Origin: Phycisphaerales bacterium
GTDB taxonomy: Bacteria > Planctomycetota > Phycisphaerae > Tepidisphaerales > Tepidisphaeraceae
Reading direction: 5' to 3'
Assembly (NCBI GenBank): GCA_020847545.1
Contig: JADLBV010000056.1
Coordinates: 1 to 50,577, forward strand
Length of the DNA: 50,577 bases
Positions 16,707 through 26,011 of the stretch are shown here, piece by piece. A program made the translations under genes and the position numbers. Under the pieces are notes generated by a model. The model was not told the origin of the DNA. It saw only the letters and a program-made list of their open reading frames with translations, and did no database searches. Each line of letters begins with the position of its first letter. Position 1 is the first letter of the stretch.

Positions 16707-18011
16707 TCATCTCACCCGATAGAGGCTGGTTTGCGTGTGCAGGGTTGGGTCGGTCATCTGCACGGCGCACAAAACACCGCTGGAGGCGTCGTAGACATAG
16801 TCGGACCGCATGGCGTTGTCGTTGATGAACTCACTGAGCGTCACCACGTTGTTGCCGGAGGGGTCCTGTCCGATGAATGAGACGAATGTGGTGATCTTGG
16901 TGATCGGATCCTGGTCGATCTTCTGCCCGTTGCGCAGTTGCGCCAGCGCCCGCGGCGGAATGCACAAGGGCAGCAACTGATTTGACCCGCTGACGCAGAG
17001 GCTGATGTTGTCCTGCTGTTGAAACAGGCTGCCGCGCGTGTCCGTCTTCACGGTTTTTTTGAATTGGATGAAATCAGGCCCCCGGCCGGTGATGTCAACG
17101 ATCACCCGCATCGGGATGTCGGCCGATGTCCCCTCCATTGTCATCCGGCTCTGGCCGTCAAAGACCATCTGCCGGAGTTGGCCCAGCGAACGGGGCATCC
17201 GCATGCCGAACCAGGGGGCGTGGATTTGGCGCATCCCCACGAAGGTGGTCTGTCCAAGGCTGGTGCTGCCGCCGACGTTGGTCGGCACGCCGTTGATGTT
17301 GGTTGTGCCGCCGGCCGAGGCGGTGCAGGTGGCGTTGTGCAGCAGCATCCCCCCATCGGTGTCGATGACATAGGAGGTTGAACCGCTGCCGGTCTGGGTG
17401 CTGACCCAGACCGCGTTGTATTCGTTGCCGGCCGCCTTGTAGGTGGTGCGCATCGACCTCATGCCGGGGCCGTTGAGGTTGTCCACCGACTTGTTGAGCA
17501 CATCGGGATTGACCCACCAGTCGGCCGCCGCCCCCGGCAGGGTTGTCAGGCCCGCTGCGGAGATCGGCCGAACCGGCCCATCCACCCCCTCGATCCCCAA
17601 GGCGCGAAGATCCAGCACCACCGCGTCATCGGTCATCGCGATCACATCAAGCTGGCTGAACCCATGCCCCGAAGCGCTGGCGGCCCCTTCCATGCGATAA
17701 CTCTTGCCGGTGTTGGGATCGACCCATTTGCCGCTGGGGTCCTGCACCAGACCGCCGACATAACTCTGCGGGATGGTGGCGCTGGCCGAATAGTACGTCA
17801 GCCTCAGCCCCGGCTTCACCCATTGGGGCGCGGGGGCGGTGCGAAGGTCCGGGTAGATCAACAGCGCTGAATTGTTGGTGTCAATCGCGTAACCATTGGG
17901 GTTGTCCGGCTTGGGATTGTTCTCCTGATTGCCGAACTGGGCCATCACCCTCCCGCCGGCCGCCAGAACAACCATCAAAACCATTCCACCGATCCATCGA
18001 CCATTCGCCAT
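16707..18011 (-). CDS. Secreted protein of unknown family, tandem paralog 2
   Basis: 434 residues starting at ATG 18011 with GGAGG six bases upstream. A signal peptide ends near GRVMAQF. It is the closest relative of paralog 3: TFVSFIGQDPSGNNVVTLSEFI, DYVYDASSGVLCAVQMTDP and the terminal LYRVR match almost word for word. The segment DWWVNPDVLNKSVDNL corresponds to the conserved DWWMNP core. No cysteine cluster, catalytic triad or metal motif is obvious. The gap to paralog 1 is 15 bases. Function unknown; repeated duplication in one operon implies a structural or binding role. Confidence 0.8.
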   Translation of the reverse strand: MANGRWIGGMVLMVVLAAGGRVMAQFGNQENNPKPDNPNGYAIDTNNSALLIYPDLRTAPAPQWVKPGLRLTYYSASATIPQSYVGGLVQDPSGKWVDPNTGKSYRMEGAASASGHGFSQLDVIAMTDDAVVLDLRALGIEGVDGPVRPISAAGLTTLPGAAADWWVNPDVLNKSVDNLNGPGMRSMRTTYKAAGNEYNAVWVSTQTGSGSTSYVIDTDGGMLLHNATCTASAGGTTNINGVPTNVGGSTSLGQTTFVGMRQIHAPWFGMRMPRSLGQLRQMVFDGQSRMTMEGTSADIPMRVIVDITGRGPDFIQFKKTVKTDTRGSLFQQQDNISLCVSGSNQLLPLCIPPRALAQLRNGQKIDQDPITKITTFVSFIGQDPSGNNVVTLSEFINDNAMRSDYVYDASSGVLCAVQMTDPTLHTQTSLYRVR

Positions 18012-18026
18012 GGAACACCTCCGGTT

Positions 18027-19373
18027 TTAACGCACCCTGTGAAATGTGATCTGCATGTTCAACTGCGGGTCGGTCATCTGCGATGCGATCAGGATGCCGC
18101 CCCGCATATCATAGACCAGATCCGTGCGAAAATCCTTCTCGCTGATGTATTCGGTCAACGTCACCACATCGTTGCCCGACTGATCCTGCCCGATGAACGA
18201 AACAAACGTGGTGATTTTGGTGAAGGGGTCCTTGTCGATCACCTGGCCGTTGCGCAATTTCGCCAGCGCCCCCGGCGGGATGCAGATCGGCAAAAGCTGA
18301 TTGACCCCATTGACCTGTTTGACCACGCTCTCCTGCGGCGGTGTGCCATTTTGCAGGTCGGTGATGTTCGTCTTTTTGAGCTGGACAAAATCCAGCCCCC
18401 GGCCTGTGATGTCATAGATCACCTTCATCGGCATGCTGACCGTATTGCCCAACATCGTCGAGGACATCTCCCCCTCATACACCAGTTGATCCACCCCATC
18501 GATCGACTTGGGCATCGCCATCCCGATCCAGGGGGCCTTGATCTCACGCATCCCCACAAACGTGGTCCGCGCCAGATGGGTGCCTCCGCCGATGCGGGTT
18601 GGCACATCCCCCAATTGGGTCATTCCATCAGGTCCGGTCTTGTAACTGCTGCTGTAATTCAACGTCAATCCACTCGCCAGGTCGATGATGCTGGATACAT
18701 TTCCGCTTGCGGTTTTGGTGGTGATCCAGACCGCATCATATTCATTCCCCGCGGTTTTGAATGTGGTGCGCATCGACTGAACCCCCGGCCCTTTGAGTTG
18801 ATCAACCGTCTGGTTCAACACCTGCGGATTCATCCACCAATCGGCCGCCGCCCCCGGCATGGAAGTGAATCCACTGGCCTTCACCAACCTGATCGGCCCC
18901 CCCAGCAAATCGATGAGATAACTTCGCAGCGAAACCACAACCGCATCATCCGTCAACGAGACCACATCAAGCTGGTTGTAACCCTCACCATACGATCCGC
19001 GATTTTGTTCCACGCGGTACGTCTGGCCGGTGGCCGGATCAAACCATTGTCCCCGATGGTCCTGCACCAGCCCCGCGATGTCCCCTCCCGGAACGGTGGC
19101 ATCGGCCGAAAAAAACGTCAGCCGCAACCCCGGCTTCACCCATTTGGGCGAAGGCGCCCCCCGCAACGCGGGAAAAATCAACAGCAATGGATTATTGGTT
19201 TCAACCTCATACCCCCCACGCCCAGTCTCCTTGGGCACATTCTCCTGATTGCCGAATTCCGGAGCCTTTGCTCCAAAATCCTTGAATTGAGCCATCGCCC
19301 CGCCGCCACCCCACAGGCCGGCCGCCAAAACCATCCCCCAAACCCACACCCGATTGATACGGCAATGCTTCAT
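18027..19373 (-). CDS. Secreted protein of unknown family, tandem paralog 1
   Basis: About 448 residues from ATG 19373 (a GTG two codons upstream at 19379 is also open), with GGGG five bases before the ATG. The signal peptide ends near GGAMAQF, after which a short insert (KDFGAKAPEFGNQENVPKE) is longer than in the other two. It shares PALRGAPSPKWVKPGLRLTF, MPGAAADWWMNPQVLNQTV, RTTFKTAGNEYDAVWI, CIPPGALAKLRNGQVIDKDP and TFVSFIGQDQSGNDVVTL with its paralogs, but is the most divergent copy. It is the first gene of the run and is transcribed away from the sulfatase-like gene. Confidence 0.8.
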   Translation of the reverse strand: MKHCRINRVWVWGMVLAAGLWGGGGAMAQFKDFGAKAPEFGNQENVPKETGRGGYEVETNNPLLLIFPALRGAPSPKWVKPGLRLTFFSADATVPGGDIAGLVQDHRGQWFDPATGQTYRVEQNRGSYGEGYNQLDVVSLTDDAVVVSLRSYLIDLLGGPIRLVKASGFTSMPGAAADWWMNPQVLNQTVDQLKGPGVQSMRTTFKTAGNEYDAVWITTKTASGNVSSIIDLASGLTLNYSSSYKTGPDGMTQLGDVPTRIGGGTHLARTTFVGMREIKAPWIGMAMPKSIDGVDQLVYEGEMSSTMLGNTVSMPMKVIYDITGRGLDFVQLKKTNITDLQNGTPPQESVVKQVNGVNQLLPICIPPGALAKLRNGQVIDKDPFTKITTFVSFIGQDQSGNDVVTLTEYISEKDFRTDLVYDMRGGILIASQMTDPQLNMQITFHRVR

Positions 19374-19490
19374 GATCACCCCATCACAACCATATAATGA
19401 CCCAAAATCAAGGAGTTTTCAGACAATTTCATCCGATTGCAATTGGACATTTTCAGTACAATCGTTACATTTTTCCCAGAGGGCAACTCT

Positions 19491-21446
19491 TTGCAACAAA
19501 CAACCGCTCCATCCGATGTTCCCAACGCCTCCGCCGACCGTTTCAGCCTGGCCGCGGCCGGTTGTCTGCTGATTTTTCTCGCCATTTTGAAAATCTACCT
19601 GCTGATCTGGTATTGGCGGATGCGGGACATCAATCCACTGGCCGACCTGCCGGCCGATGGCGTCCTCTACCTGTGCGGGGCCGACCTGATCCTCTGTTTC
19701 CTGCTGGCGATCTTCTATCGCGCCCTGCAAACCGCATCACATTGGACACCCTCCCCCTTGCGATGGTTTGTCTCTCGTGCAATCCCCTACGCCGTTCATG
19801 TCGCGATGGCGGTATTCGCCGTCGTCAGCCTGCAGGTCAACGAAATGTACGGCTCACCCTTGGAAATCCGCCTGATGCGCTCCGCCGATGACCCGGCCAT
19901 TGTCCGCGCATCGGTCATGGCCTATGCGGGAATCGCCCCGCTGATTCTGATCGCGCTGGGACTGGCCATCTGGCCAATCCTGCTTCGTCCGCTCAATGCG
20001 TTGCTGGGACGCTGGCGATGGGCCACCCGCCCCAGGCGTTTGTGGCTGGTCGCGGGAACCGTGGCCGTGGTCGGCTTCGGGTTATGGACCGTCCGTCTCT
20101 CCGGCCATGACACCTACGGGGTCAAACAAAACGCCATCGTCTTTTTCATCAAACATTACGAACCCCCCATCTCCCCCATCGACATCCAGCAGCGATTGAA
20201 AAAATTGCAGGAACAGTTCTCCAACTATGGCGAAAACCAACAACCCACCGATTCGATCCAGCGCCCCGATCAACCGCTGGAGCGCGATTTTGCCCGCCCG
20301 GCTGACGGTCGCGACATGAACATTCTGGTCATCCAGATGGAATCCACCATGTCCGTCCACATGGATCGCAAGACCACCCCCAACATCATGGCACTGGCAG
20401 ACCATGGACTACGCTTTACCCACCACGCCACCGTCTTCGCCCAGACCGAGCGGGCTTCTTATTGCCTCTATTATTCGGATTATCTCCTGAACATCGGCTC
20501 CAATATCAGCATGATCTACGGCCGGCCACTCCCCCAACCCTGCCTGGCCGAACTGCTCAAACAAAACGGCTACCAAACCGCCCTCTTCCACTCCGGCTTT
20601 TTAAGCTACGCCAATCTGAACTATCTTTTCCGATCCAAGGGCTTTGACACACTGGTGGACGCCCGCGACCTATGGAACAACCAGCCATTGCCCTGGAGCT
20701 GGGGTGTCCGCGAAGAGCAGACCGTCGATGCCATCGACCAATGGCTCCAATCCCACGGCCAACAGAAATTTTTTCTCCTCTATTCAACCATTTTCCCCCA
20801 CCATCCTTATCTTTGCCCCAGCGATGACAAACCCTATCCCGATGACACATGGCTAAACCGTTATCGCAACTCATTGCACTACGCCGATGCCAACGTCGGC
20901 CGACTGGTCGAATCCCTTCGCCGTCAAAATCTGCTCGACAAAACGATCATCGTCGTCGTCGGCGACCACGGCCAAACCGTCTCCACCTATCCCGTCGGCC
21001 ACGGCATCTCCCTGACCTCCGAAGAAATCTGGACCCCTTTCATCATCTCCAACCCCAAACTCTTCCCCAATGCCGTCCAAAGTAAGCTCTTTACCAGTCA
21101 CATCGACGTATCTCCCACTCTCGCCTCCCTGGTCGGCCTCAAATCCCCGCCGCAATGGCTCGGCCGCGACCTGCTGGCCGACTCCATCCCCGCAAGAGTC
21201 TCCTTTTTGACCCTCCAGCAAGTCCAGATCGACGCCATCCTCGACAATGGAATCATGTATGAATGGGATGAACGCAACGGCCATTCGCAGCTTTATCATC
21301 TGGACGGCAACAACATGACAAAACTGGACCCATCCGACCCACTCCGCAAATTGATGGACCAATACCACCAACGCGAATCATTGTTCCAAAATTGGGTCGC
21401 CTGGCGGCATTACAGCCGTGCCGTCGGCGGTGCCAATCACCCCTGA
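19491..21446 (+). CDS. LtaS-like sulfatase-superfamily membrane protein
   Basis: About 651 residues from a TTG at 19491 with AGAGGG seven bases upstream; a TTG at 19437 is an alternative. No ATG occurs before residue 45. Five membrane segments in the first ~190 residues precede an extracytoplasmic alkaline-phosphatase-superfamily domain. The first metal ligand region is NILVIQMEST (residue ~277), the putative nucleophile is the threonine in AQTERAS (residue ~318), and GDHGQ supplies later metal ligands (residue ~491). The design matches LtaS/OpgB/EptA-type phosphoglycerol or phosphoethanolamine transferases acting on envelope lipids or glycans. Precise substrate unknown. Confidence 0.82.
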   Translation: MQQTTAPSDVPNASADRFSLAAAGCLLIFLAILKIYLLIWYWRMRDINPLADLPADGVLYLCGADLILCFLLAIFYRALQTASHWTPSPLRWFVSRAIPYAVHVAMAVFAVVSLQVNEMYGSPLEIRLMRSADDPAIVRASVMAYAGIAPLILIALGLAIWPILLRPLNALLGRWRWATRPRRLWLVAGTVAVVGFGLWTVRLSGHDTYGVKQNAIVFFIKHYEPPISPIDIQQRLKKLQEQFSNYGENQQPTDSIQRPDQPLERDFARPADGRDMNILVIQMESTMSVHMDRKTTPNIMALADHGLRFTHHATVFAQTERASYCLYYSDYLLNIGSNISMIYGRPLPQPCLAELLKQNGYQTALFHSGFLSYANLNYLFRSKGFDTLVDARDLWNNQPLPWSWGVREEQTVDAIDQWLQSHGQQKFFLLYSTIFPHHPYLCPSDDKPYPDDTWLNRYRNSLHYADANVGRLVESLRRQNLLDKTIIVVVGDHGQTVSTYPVGHGISLTSEEIWTPFIISNPKLFPNAVQSKLFTSHIDVSPTLASLVGLKSPPQWLGRDLLADSIPARVSFLTLQQVQIDAILDNGIMYEWDERNGHSQLYHLDGNNMTKLDPSDPLRKLMDQYHQRESLFQNWVAWRHYSRAVGGANHP

Positions 21447-21720
21447 TCGCAGGCAAACGCATTTGTATTTTTTTACGGCATCCATGACACTGGCTGAGCC
21501 TCTTTATCCCCTCCCCCGGTACGCCGGGGGAGGGTAAGGGTGGGGGTTTTATCTAATTCGTCGAAATAAATCCCCCTCCCCAGCCCTCCCCCGGAAATAC
21601 CGGGGGAGGGAGAAAATACAAATGCGAATGCCCTACCCCTGATCGTAATCCTCATCCATAAGGCTACGATTCATCTGATCCAGCGGCTACAATCAAGGGT
21701 TTGATAAACGCCGACGGTCA
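21447..21720. repeat. Two perfect CCCTCCCCCGG hairpins and flanking dispersed repeat
   Basis: 274 bases without a gene. Hairpin one: CCCTCCCCCGG (21509-21519), TACG loop, CCGGGGGAGGG (21524-21534). Hairpin two: the same arms at 21584-21594 and 21600-21610 with an AAATA loop. Between them GGGGTTTTAT near 21543 can pair with ATAAATCCCC near 21566, giving a cruciform. The stretch after hairpin one (AGGGTGGGGGTTTTAT) recurs at 29135-29155. AGCGGCTACAATC at 21682-21694 also occurs before lutB and may contain a -10 element (TACAAT) for the next gene. Confidence 0.65.
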
Positions 21721-23379
21721 ATGAATTTAGATTCGGACTCATCCATACCAGTTCCTCTCTCCCCACACGGTGAGCCGGCTACCCAGCGCCCCGGCCCTTT
21801 GGTGAGATGGTCATTTGAAGATTACTTCTGGTTCATCCTGAAAAATTTCTTCGGTTGGATTCTCATCATCGCCGCATGGCCGGTGGGGATTCTGGTGCCG
21901 GGGCCGGGAGGGTTGCCCCTGTTTCTCATCGGTTTCGCACTGATCACCTTTCCGGGCAAGCGCAAACTGACGGCACGGGTGTTGCGCGGCCGACCATTAA
22001 ACATGACATGGAAGGGTTATCGCTGGATCGCGATTCTGTTCGGCCTGATCTTTCCGATCATCGCACAGACCGTTTTGTCATGGCGATTTGGCGACCCATT
22101 GGACTTCCATCACTTGAAGCGACCACAACAGGTTCTGTATTACCTTGTTTTCGCCTTGATCTGCTGGCTGGCGGCCAGAGTGATACTCCGGTCGGCCAAC
22201 GGCGTATTGCATCTCATCTCCCGCACCCGCCGAAAAGTGCGCCCATGGATGCGCCGACATGGCATCGACCTGCTCCCCCCCCGCCGTCGCAAACGCCATC
22301 GTCACGCGCGCCACACCCCGACCGCCCCGCCACCCGATCCGGATGAAATTCTCCAGATTCACCCGCGTCATTATCAACGCATGAGCCGAATCTGGAATCG
22401 GGCCAAACCCTGGTTGCGCAACGGCATCGGCCTGGCGATCATGGCGCTGGTGGTCATCTGGTTCACCCGCAGAATCGAAGGACATTGGGAAGCCATCGAC
22501 GACAAAATTCGCTCCACCAGCATCCTTCGCATCCTGATCGCCTCGGTCATGTTCGCCATCTTCCTGTTCCTTTTTCGAGCCATCTCCTGGCGACGGATTC
22601 TGATCGGATTTGGCCATCGGCTTCCCGTCGCGGCCTCGACGCGAATCTGGTCCACCTCGGAACTGGCCCGCTATCTGCCCGGCGCCATCTGGCAGGTGCT
22701 CGGCCGGGTCTATCTGGTCCGTCGATACGGCGTCGATGCGGCCACCTCCTCCACCAGTCAGGTGCTGGAACTGACGATTTTCCTGCTGGCAAATCTCTTC
22801 GCCGGTCTGGTTTGCCTCCCCTGGTTTGGCGCGCAAATGGATGCGGATGCACGATGGTATCTCTACCTCGCCGCCGGCCTCGCCCCACTGCTCCTGTTGC
22901 TGCTCCATCCGAAAATTTTCCTCGGCGTCGTCAATCGCGTTCTGAAATGGGTGGGCAAACCCCCCTTCGCACTGCGACTGCAAAAACGCCTGCTGGCCAA
23001 ACTGATGGTCTGGTCGATGCTGGGGTTGGCATGGCAGGGATTGGCCCTTTGGGTGTTGATGAGCCAGCCGGACACCTTGGGGTTGAAACTTTCGCAGCTA
23101 CCACTGATCATCGGCGCCTATTGTCTTGCGTGGTGCGCAGGGTTTTTGGCCGTGACCAACCCGGCCGGCATCGGCGTCCGTGAAGCGGTCCTGGTGACCA
23201 TCCTTCGATTCTCCCTGCCTCAATCGACACTGGAACATTTCGGCGGCGATGAGCGGGCGCTCAAGGCGTTTTTAATGTTTCTTGGTTTGTTGCTGCGGCT
23301 TTGGACAATCATCGGCGAATTGCTGGTTGCCGGATTGGCCTATGCGCTCGATTATCGTTATTGGAAACCCGAACCGTAA
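21721..23379 (+). CDS. PGPGW-like and flippase-like (LPG synthase TM) membrane protein
   Basis: 552 residues. The N-terminal ~100 residues resemble the small PGPGW transmembrane family (WPVGILVPGPGGLPLFLIGFALITFPGKRK). A basic cytoplasmic linker (RRKVRPWMRRHG..., near 180-210) leads to a C-terminal domain of about eight membrane segments matching the lysylphosphatidylglycerol synthase/AglD flippase-like fold (RISWRRILIGFGHRLP-type loop, SELARYLPGAIWQVLGRVYLVRRYG, TNPAGIGVREAVL). Such proteins flip or modify lipids in envelope biogenesis. The fusion is unusual, and neighbours include an LtaS-like transferase, fitting a lipid or glycan export role. Start lacks a strong ribosome binding site. 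Confidence 0.78.
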   Translation: MNLDSDSSIPVPLSPHGEPATQRPGPLVRWSFEDYFWFILKNFFGWILIIAAWPVGILVPGPGGLPLFLIGFALITFPGKRKLTARVLRGRPLNMTWKGYRWIAILFGLIFPIIAQTVLSWRFGDPLDFHHLKRPQQVLYYLVFALICWLAARVILRSANGVLHLISRTRRKVRPWMRRHGIDLLPPRRRKRHRHARHTPTAPPPDPDEILQIHPRHYQRMSRIWNRAKPWLRNGIGLAIMALVVIWFTRRIEGHWEAIDDKIRSTSILRILIASVMFAIFLFLFRAISWRRILIGFGHRLPVAASTRIWSTSELARYLPGAIWQVLGRVYLVRRYGVDAATSSTSQVLELTIFLLANLFAGLVCLPWFGAQMDADARWYLYLAAGLAPLLLLLLHPKIFLGVVNRVLKWVGKPPFALRLQKRLLAKLMVWSMLGLAWQGLALWVLMSQPDTLGLKLSQLPLIIGAYCLAWCAGFLAVTNPAGIGVREAVLVTILRFSLPQSTLEHFGGDERALKAFLMFLGLLLRLWTIIGELLVAGLAYALDYRYWKPEP

Positions 23380-23405
23380 ATTTTAACCACAAAAAGGATC
23401 AAAAT

Positions 23406-24425
23406 ATGTTCATCACCGATGCACACCTGGACCTGGCCTACAACGCCCTGCGCGGCCGCGATGTCACCCTTCCCGCCGACCAACAACAACCCGATGCCGA
23501 TGGCATCCCCACCGTCGGCCTGCCCGACCTCAAACGCGGCGGCGTGGAACTGCTCTGTGCCACAATTTTCTGCCAACCGGCCGGCGATGGACTACCCGGC
23601 TTCAGCACCTCCGGATATCGCACCTCCGAGGAAGCTCGTGAACAAGCCTTGGCCCAATTCAACTGGTATCAGCGGCAGTTCGAGGCCAAACGACTTCAAC
23701 TGGTCCGCAAACAAGCCGACCTGGCCCGGCTGCGGATGGGCCAACTGATCGGCCCACCCGCCACGATCCTGCTCATGGAAGGGGCCGACGCCCTGCGAAA
23801 CCCGCAAGACATTCCCGAATGGTTCGACAAAGGCCTGCGCATCGTCGGGCTGTCATGGAGAGCCTCCCGATACGCCGGCGGAACCGGCCACCCCGGCCCG
23901 CTCACTCCCGAAGGCGTCGAACTTGTTCGCGCACTGGATGCGGCCAATATGATTCACGACGCCTCCCATCTGGCCGAGGAATCCTTCTGGCAATTGAACG
24001 AAATCACCAACCGCCCGATCATCGCCTCGCATTCCAACTGCCGAACACTCGTACCCGGTGACCGCCATCTCTCCGATGACATGGCCCGCGCCATCTACAT
24101 GCGCAACGGCATCATCGGCATCAATTTCTACGATCAATTCCTGCTCACCCCCGAACAATCCGGCAAACGCCGGGCCACCCTGCGCGATGTGGTGTCGCAC
24201 ATCAACCATTATTGCAACCTCTTCGGCGACGCCCGACACGTCGGCCTCGGCACCGACATGGACGGCGGCCTCGGCCGCGAACAAATCCCCATCGAAATCC
24301 GAACCTCCGCCGACCTCTCCCGCGTCGCCGACACCCTCAGCGCCGCCGGCTATGGCGACGCCGATGTCCACCGCATCATGGGAGACAACTGGCTGACATT
24401 CTTCGGCAAAAACCTGCCGATTTAA
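23406..24425 (+). CDS. Membrane dipeptidase (peptidase M19)
   Basis: 339 residues from ATG 23406, with AAGGATC before it. It matches the M19 renal-dipeptidase family: the metal motif DAHLD (residue 4-8), a bridging glutamate in MEGADAL near residue 120, HDASHL near residue 180, IASHSNCR near residue 200 and the GLGTDMDGG signature near residue 282. These zinc enzymes split dipeptides, including D-amino-acid and beta-lactam-like substrates. No signal peptide is visible, so it may be cytoplasmic. It begins 27 bases after the flippase-like gene and probably belongs to the same unit. Confidence 0.9.
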   Translation: MFITDAHLDLAYNALRGRDVTLPADQQQPDADGIPTVGLPDLKRGGVELLCATIFCQPAGDGLPGFSTSGYRTSEEAREQALAQFNWYQRQFEAKRLQLVRKQADLARLRMGQLIGPPATILLMEGADALRNPQDIPEWFDKGLRIVGLSWRASRYAGGTGHPGPLTPEGVELVRALDAANMIHDASHLAEESFWQLNEITNRPIIASHSNCRTLVPGDRHLSDDMARAIYMRNGIIGINFYDQFLLTPEQSGKRRATLRDVVSHINHYCNLFGDARHVGLGTDMDGGLGREQIPIEIRTSADLSRVADTLSAAGYGDADVHRIMGDNWLTFFGKNLPI

Positions 24426-24432
24426 AACATCC

Positions 24433-25986
24433 TCACTTCATCGCCTGAATCTTCCCCAACGTCGGTCTCGTGGCGATCAGAACGCCGTCGCGGAACAACT
24501 GCAATCCGGGTCCGCGGCCATAACGCGAGCCGTTACGGTCCCACAGGATGGTCAAATGTCCATCGTGGTACGGAATGCGTTCCAGGCAGAAATAGTCCCA
24601 TGCGTTGTGTGGAATCAGCGGATTGACTTCGATCACCGAATCCACCCGCGGGCGCAGGCCGATCAGGCCGGTGATGATCAGGTCGCAGAAGGTGGAATGG
24701 TTGTAATCCTTGCCCCGCTCCACGTTTATTCCATCCACCGACCAGATGGGACGATATCGGCTGCGGGCGATCCAGTCGCCGGTGTAGGGATGCAGGTTTT
24801 CATCAATCCAAGGGAGCAGCGTGCCATCCTCCCGCACGCGACGGTGGCTGCGGGCATAGCATAGCAGCGTATCAAAATAGTCGCGGGCGCTGATCGTAGC
24901 CTTTGGGTAATCATTGAGCAGATTCGCCATCGCCGTCAGCGTAATCGACGTGGTCAACGGCCAACTTGGGCCGTTCCACTGGCATTCGTGACCTTCGTAA
25001 CTGAGTTGAAAACCGCCGTGGCGCTGCTCGGGAAATGTCGGCCCGTACGGGGCGGCGAACCCTTCGGGATCGCGAATCTGCGACCATCCCGCCTCGTATC
25101 CATCGTCGGCCACACCGAAATACCACGGGGCATATCCACACAACTCGCGCACGGGGGCCAATTGGTCGGCCGGCGTGCGCGTGCAGAAAAACTCCAACTC
25201 CTCGTTCCACAACTGACGATGAATCAACTTGCGAAGCCGCTCCGATTCAATTCTGAATTCCTCCTCCAGTTGCCCATTTCCCGCCTGGCGGGCGACAGCG
25301 GCGATGGCCGCGGCGTTGGCGCACATGCCCGAATTGGTCAATGGACGATATCCATACCCTGAGATGGAATATTCGGTCCCCTCATAATTGTCCCCCTGAA
25401 AAAACAGGCCGTTGGGATGCAGGCCAGTGCGATAGGCGCCCCCTTCGGCCGGTCCAAAACCGGGAATCTCCCAGCCGCGCTGCCAGGCATGATAATTGTC
25501 GGCCATCTCCGCGAGATATTCCGTCAGCGCATCGACATCGCCGAACGCCTTGGCGCATTCCCACAGGGCGTGAGGCAACCAGTTGGCATAAGCCCCCGGA
25601 CCGCTGATGGTTCCCCCCTGACGCCACCAGAAGTGGGTGTATGCCTTGATGAATCGGCGATCACACAACCATCTCCCTTCGTTGACATGCACCGGGGCGG
25701 TGAGGTTGATCGTGTTGTATTTCCTGGCCCACGAGACATCCGGCAAAAATTCGGTGATGACAAACCCTTGCGGCGTCTGCTTGATGTGCTTGCGATACGT
25801 CCACCAACGAAAGTAGTACGTCAACTCCAGTTCCTTGTCCGGACAATCAAACAGGGGAATGTTCCGCGACAGAAAATCCCACGCATCGCGGTTGGGAACA
25901 TACCGGGGATACAGTTCCTGATCCTCGCGGTTGAATGCTTCGATGTAATGACGAAATTGCGAGGATTGAAGAATCAAACAGCCCAT
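24433..25986 (-). CDS. MGH1-like glycoside hydrolase (six-hairpin fold)
   Basis: About 517 residues from ATG 25986; a TTG at 26034 would overlap the preceding gene by 23 bases. The sequence follows the alpha/alpha six-hairpin hydrolases related to mannosylglycerate hydrolase and GH63: WLPHALWECAKAFGD, GYGYRPLTNSGMCANAAAIA, YEGHECQWNGPSWPLTTS near residue 350 and NHSTFCDLIITGLIGLRPR near residue 455. The W-N-G-P-S-W-P segment and a later carboxylate in this group build the active site. No signal peptide is seen. It is paired with a Gfo/Idh oxidoreductase, so it probably takes part in breakdown of an oligosaccharide; substrate unknown. Confidence 0.8.
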   Translation of the reverse strand: MGCLILQSSQFRHYIEAFNREDQELYPRYVPNRDAWDFLSRNIPLFDCPDKELELTYYFRWWTYRKHIKQTPQGFVITEFLPDVSWARKYNTINLTAPVHVNEGRWLCDRRFIKAYTHFWWRQGGTISGPGAYANWLPHALWECAKAFGDVDALTEYLAEMADNYHAWQRGWEIPGFGPAEGGAYRTGLHPNGLFFQGDNYEGTEYSISGYGYRPLTNSGMCANAAAIAAVARQAGNGQLEEEFRIESERLRKLIHRQLWNEELEFFCTRTPADQLAPVRELCGYAPWYFGVADDGYEAGWSQIRDPEGFAAPYGPTFPEQRHGGFQLSYEGHECQWNGPSWPLTTSITLTAMANLLNDYPKATISARDYFDTLLCYARSHRRVREDGTLLPWIDENLHPYTGDWIARSRYRPIWSVDGINVERGKDYNHSTFCDLIITGLIGLRPRVDSVIEVNPLIPHNAWDYFCLERIPYHDGHLTILWDRNGSRYGRGPGLQLFRDGVLIATRPTLGKIQAMK

Positions 25987-26011
25987 GGATTGCTCAACGG
26001 GATATGTTTTC

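Noticed and set aside
18039-19397. A 452-residue rightward open frame antisense to a secreted paralog
   Set aside because: Rich in H, R, P and Q as shadow frames are, and opposite a gene with signal peptide and paralogs.
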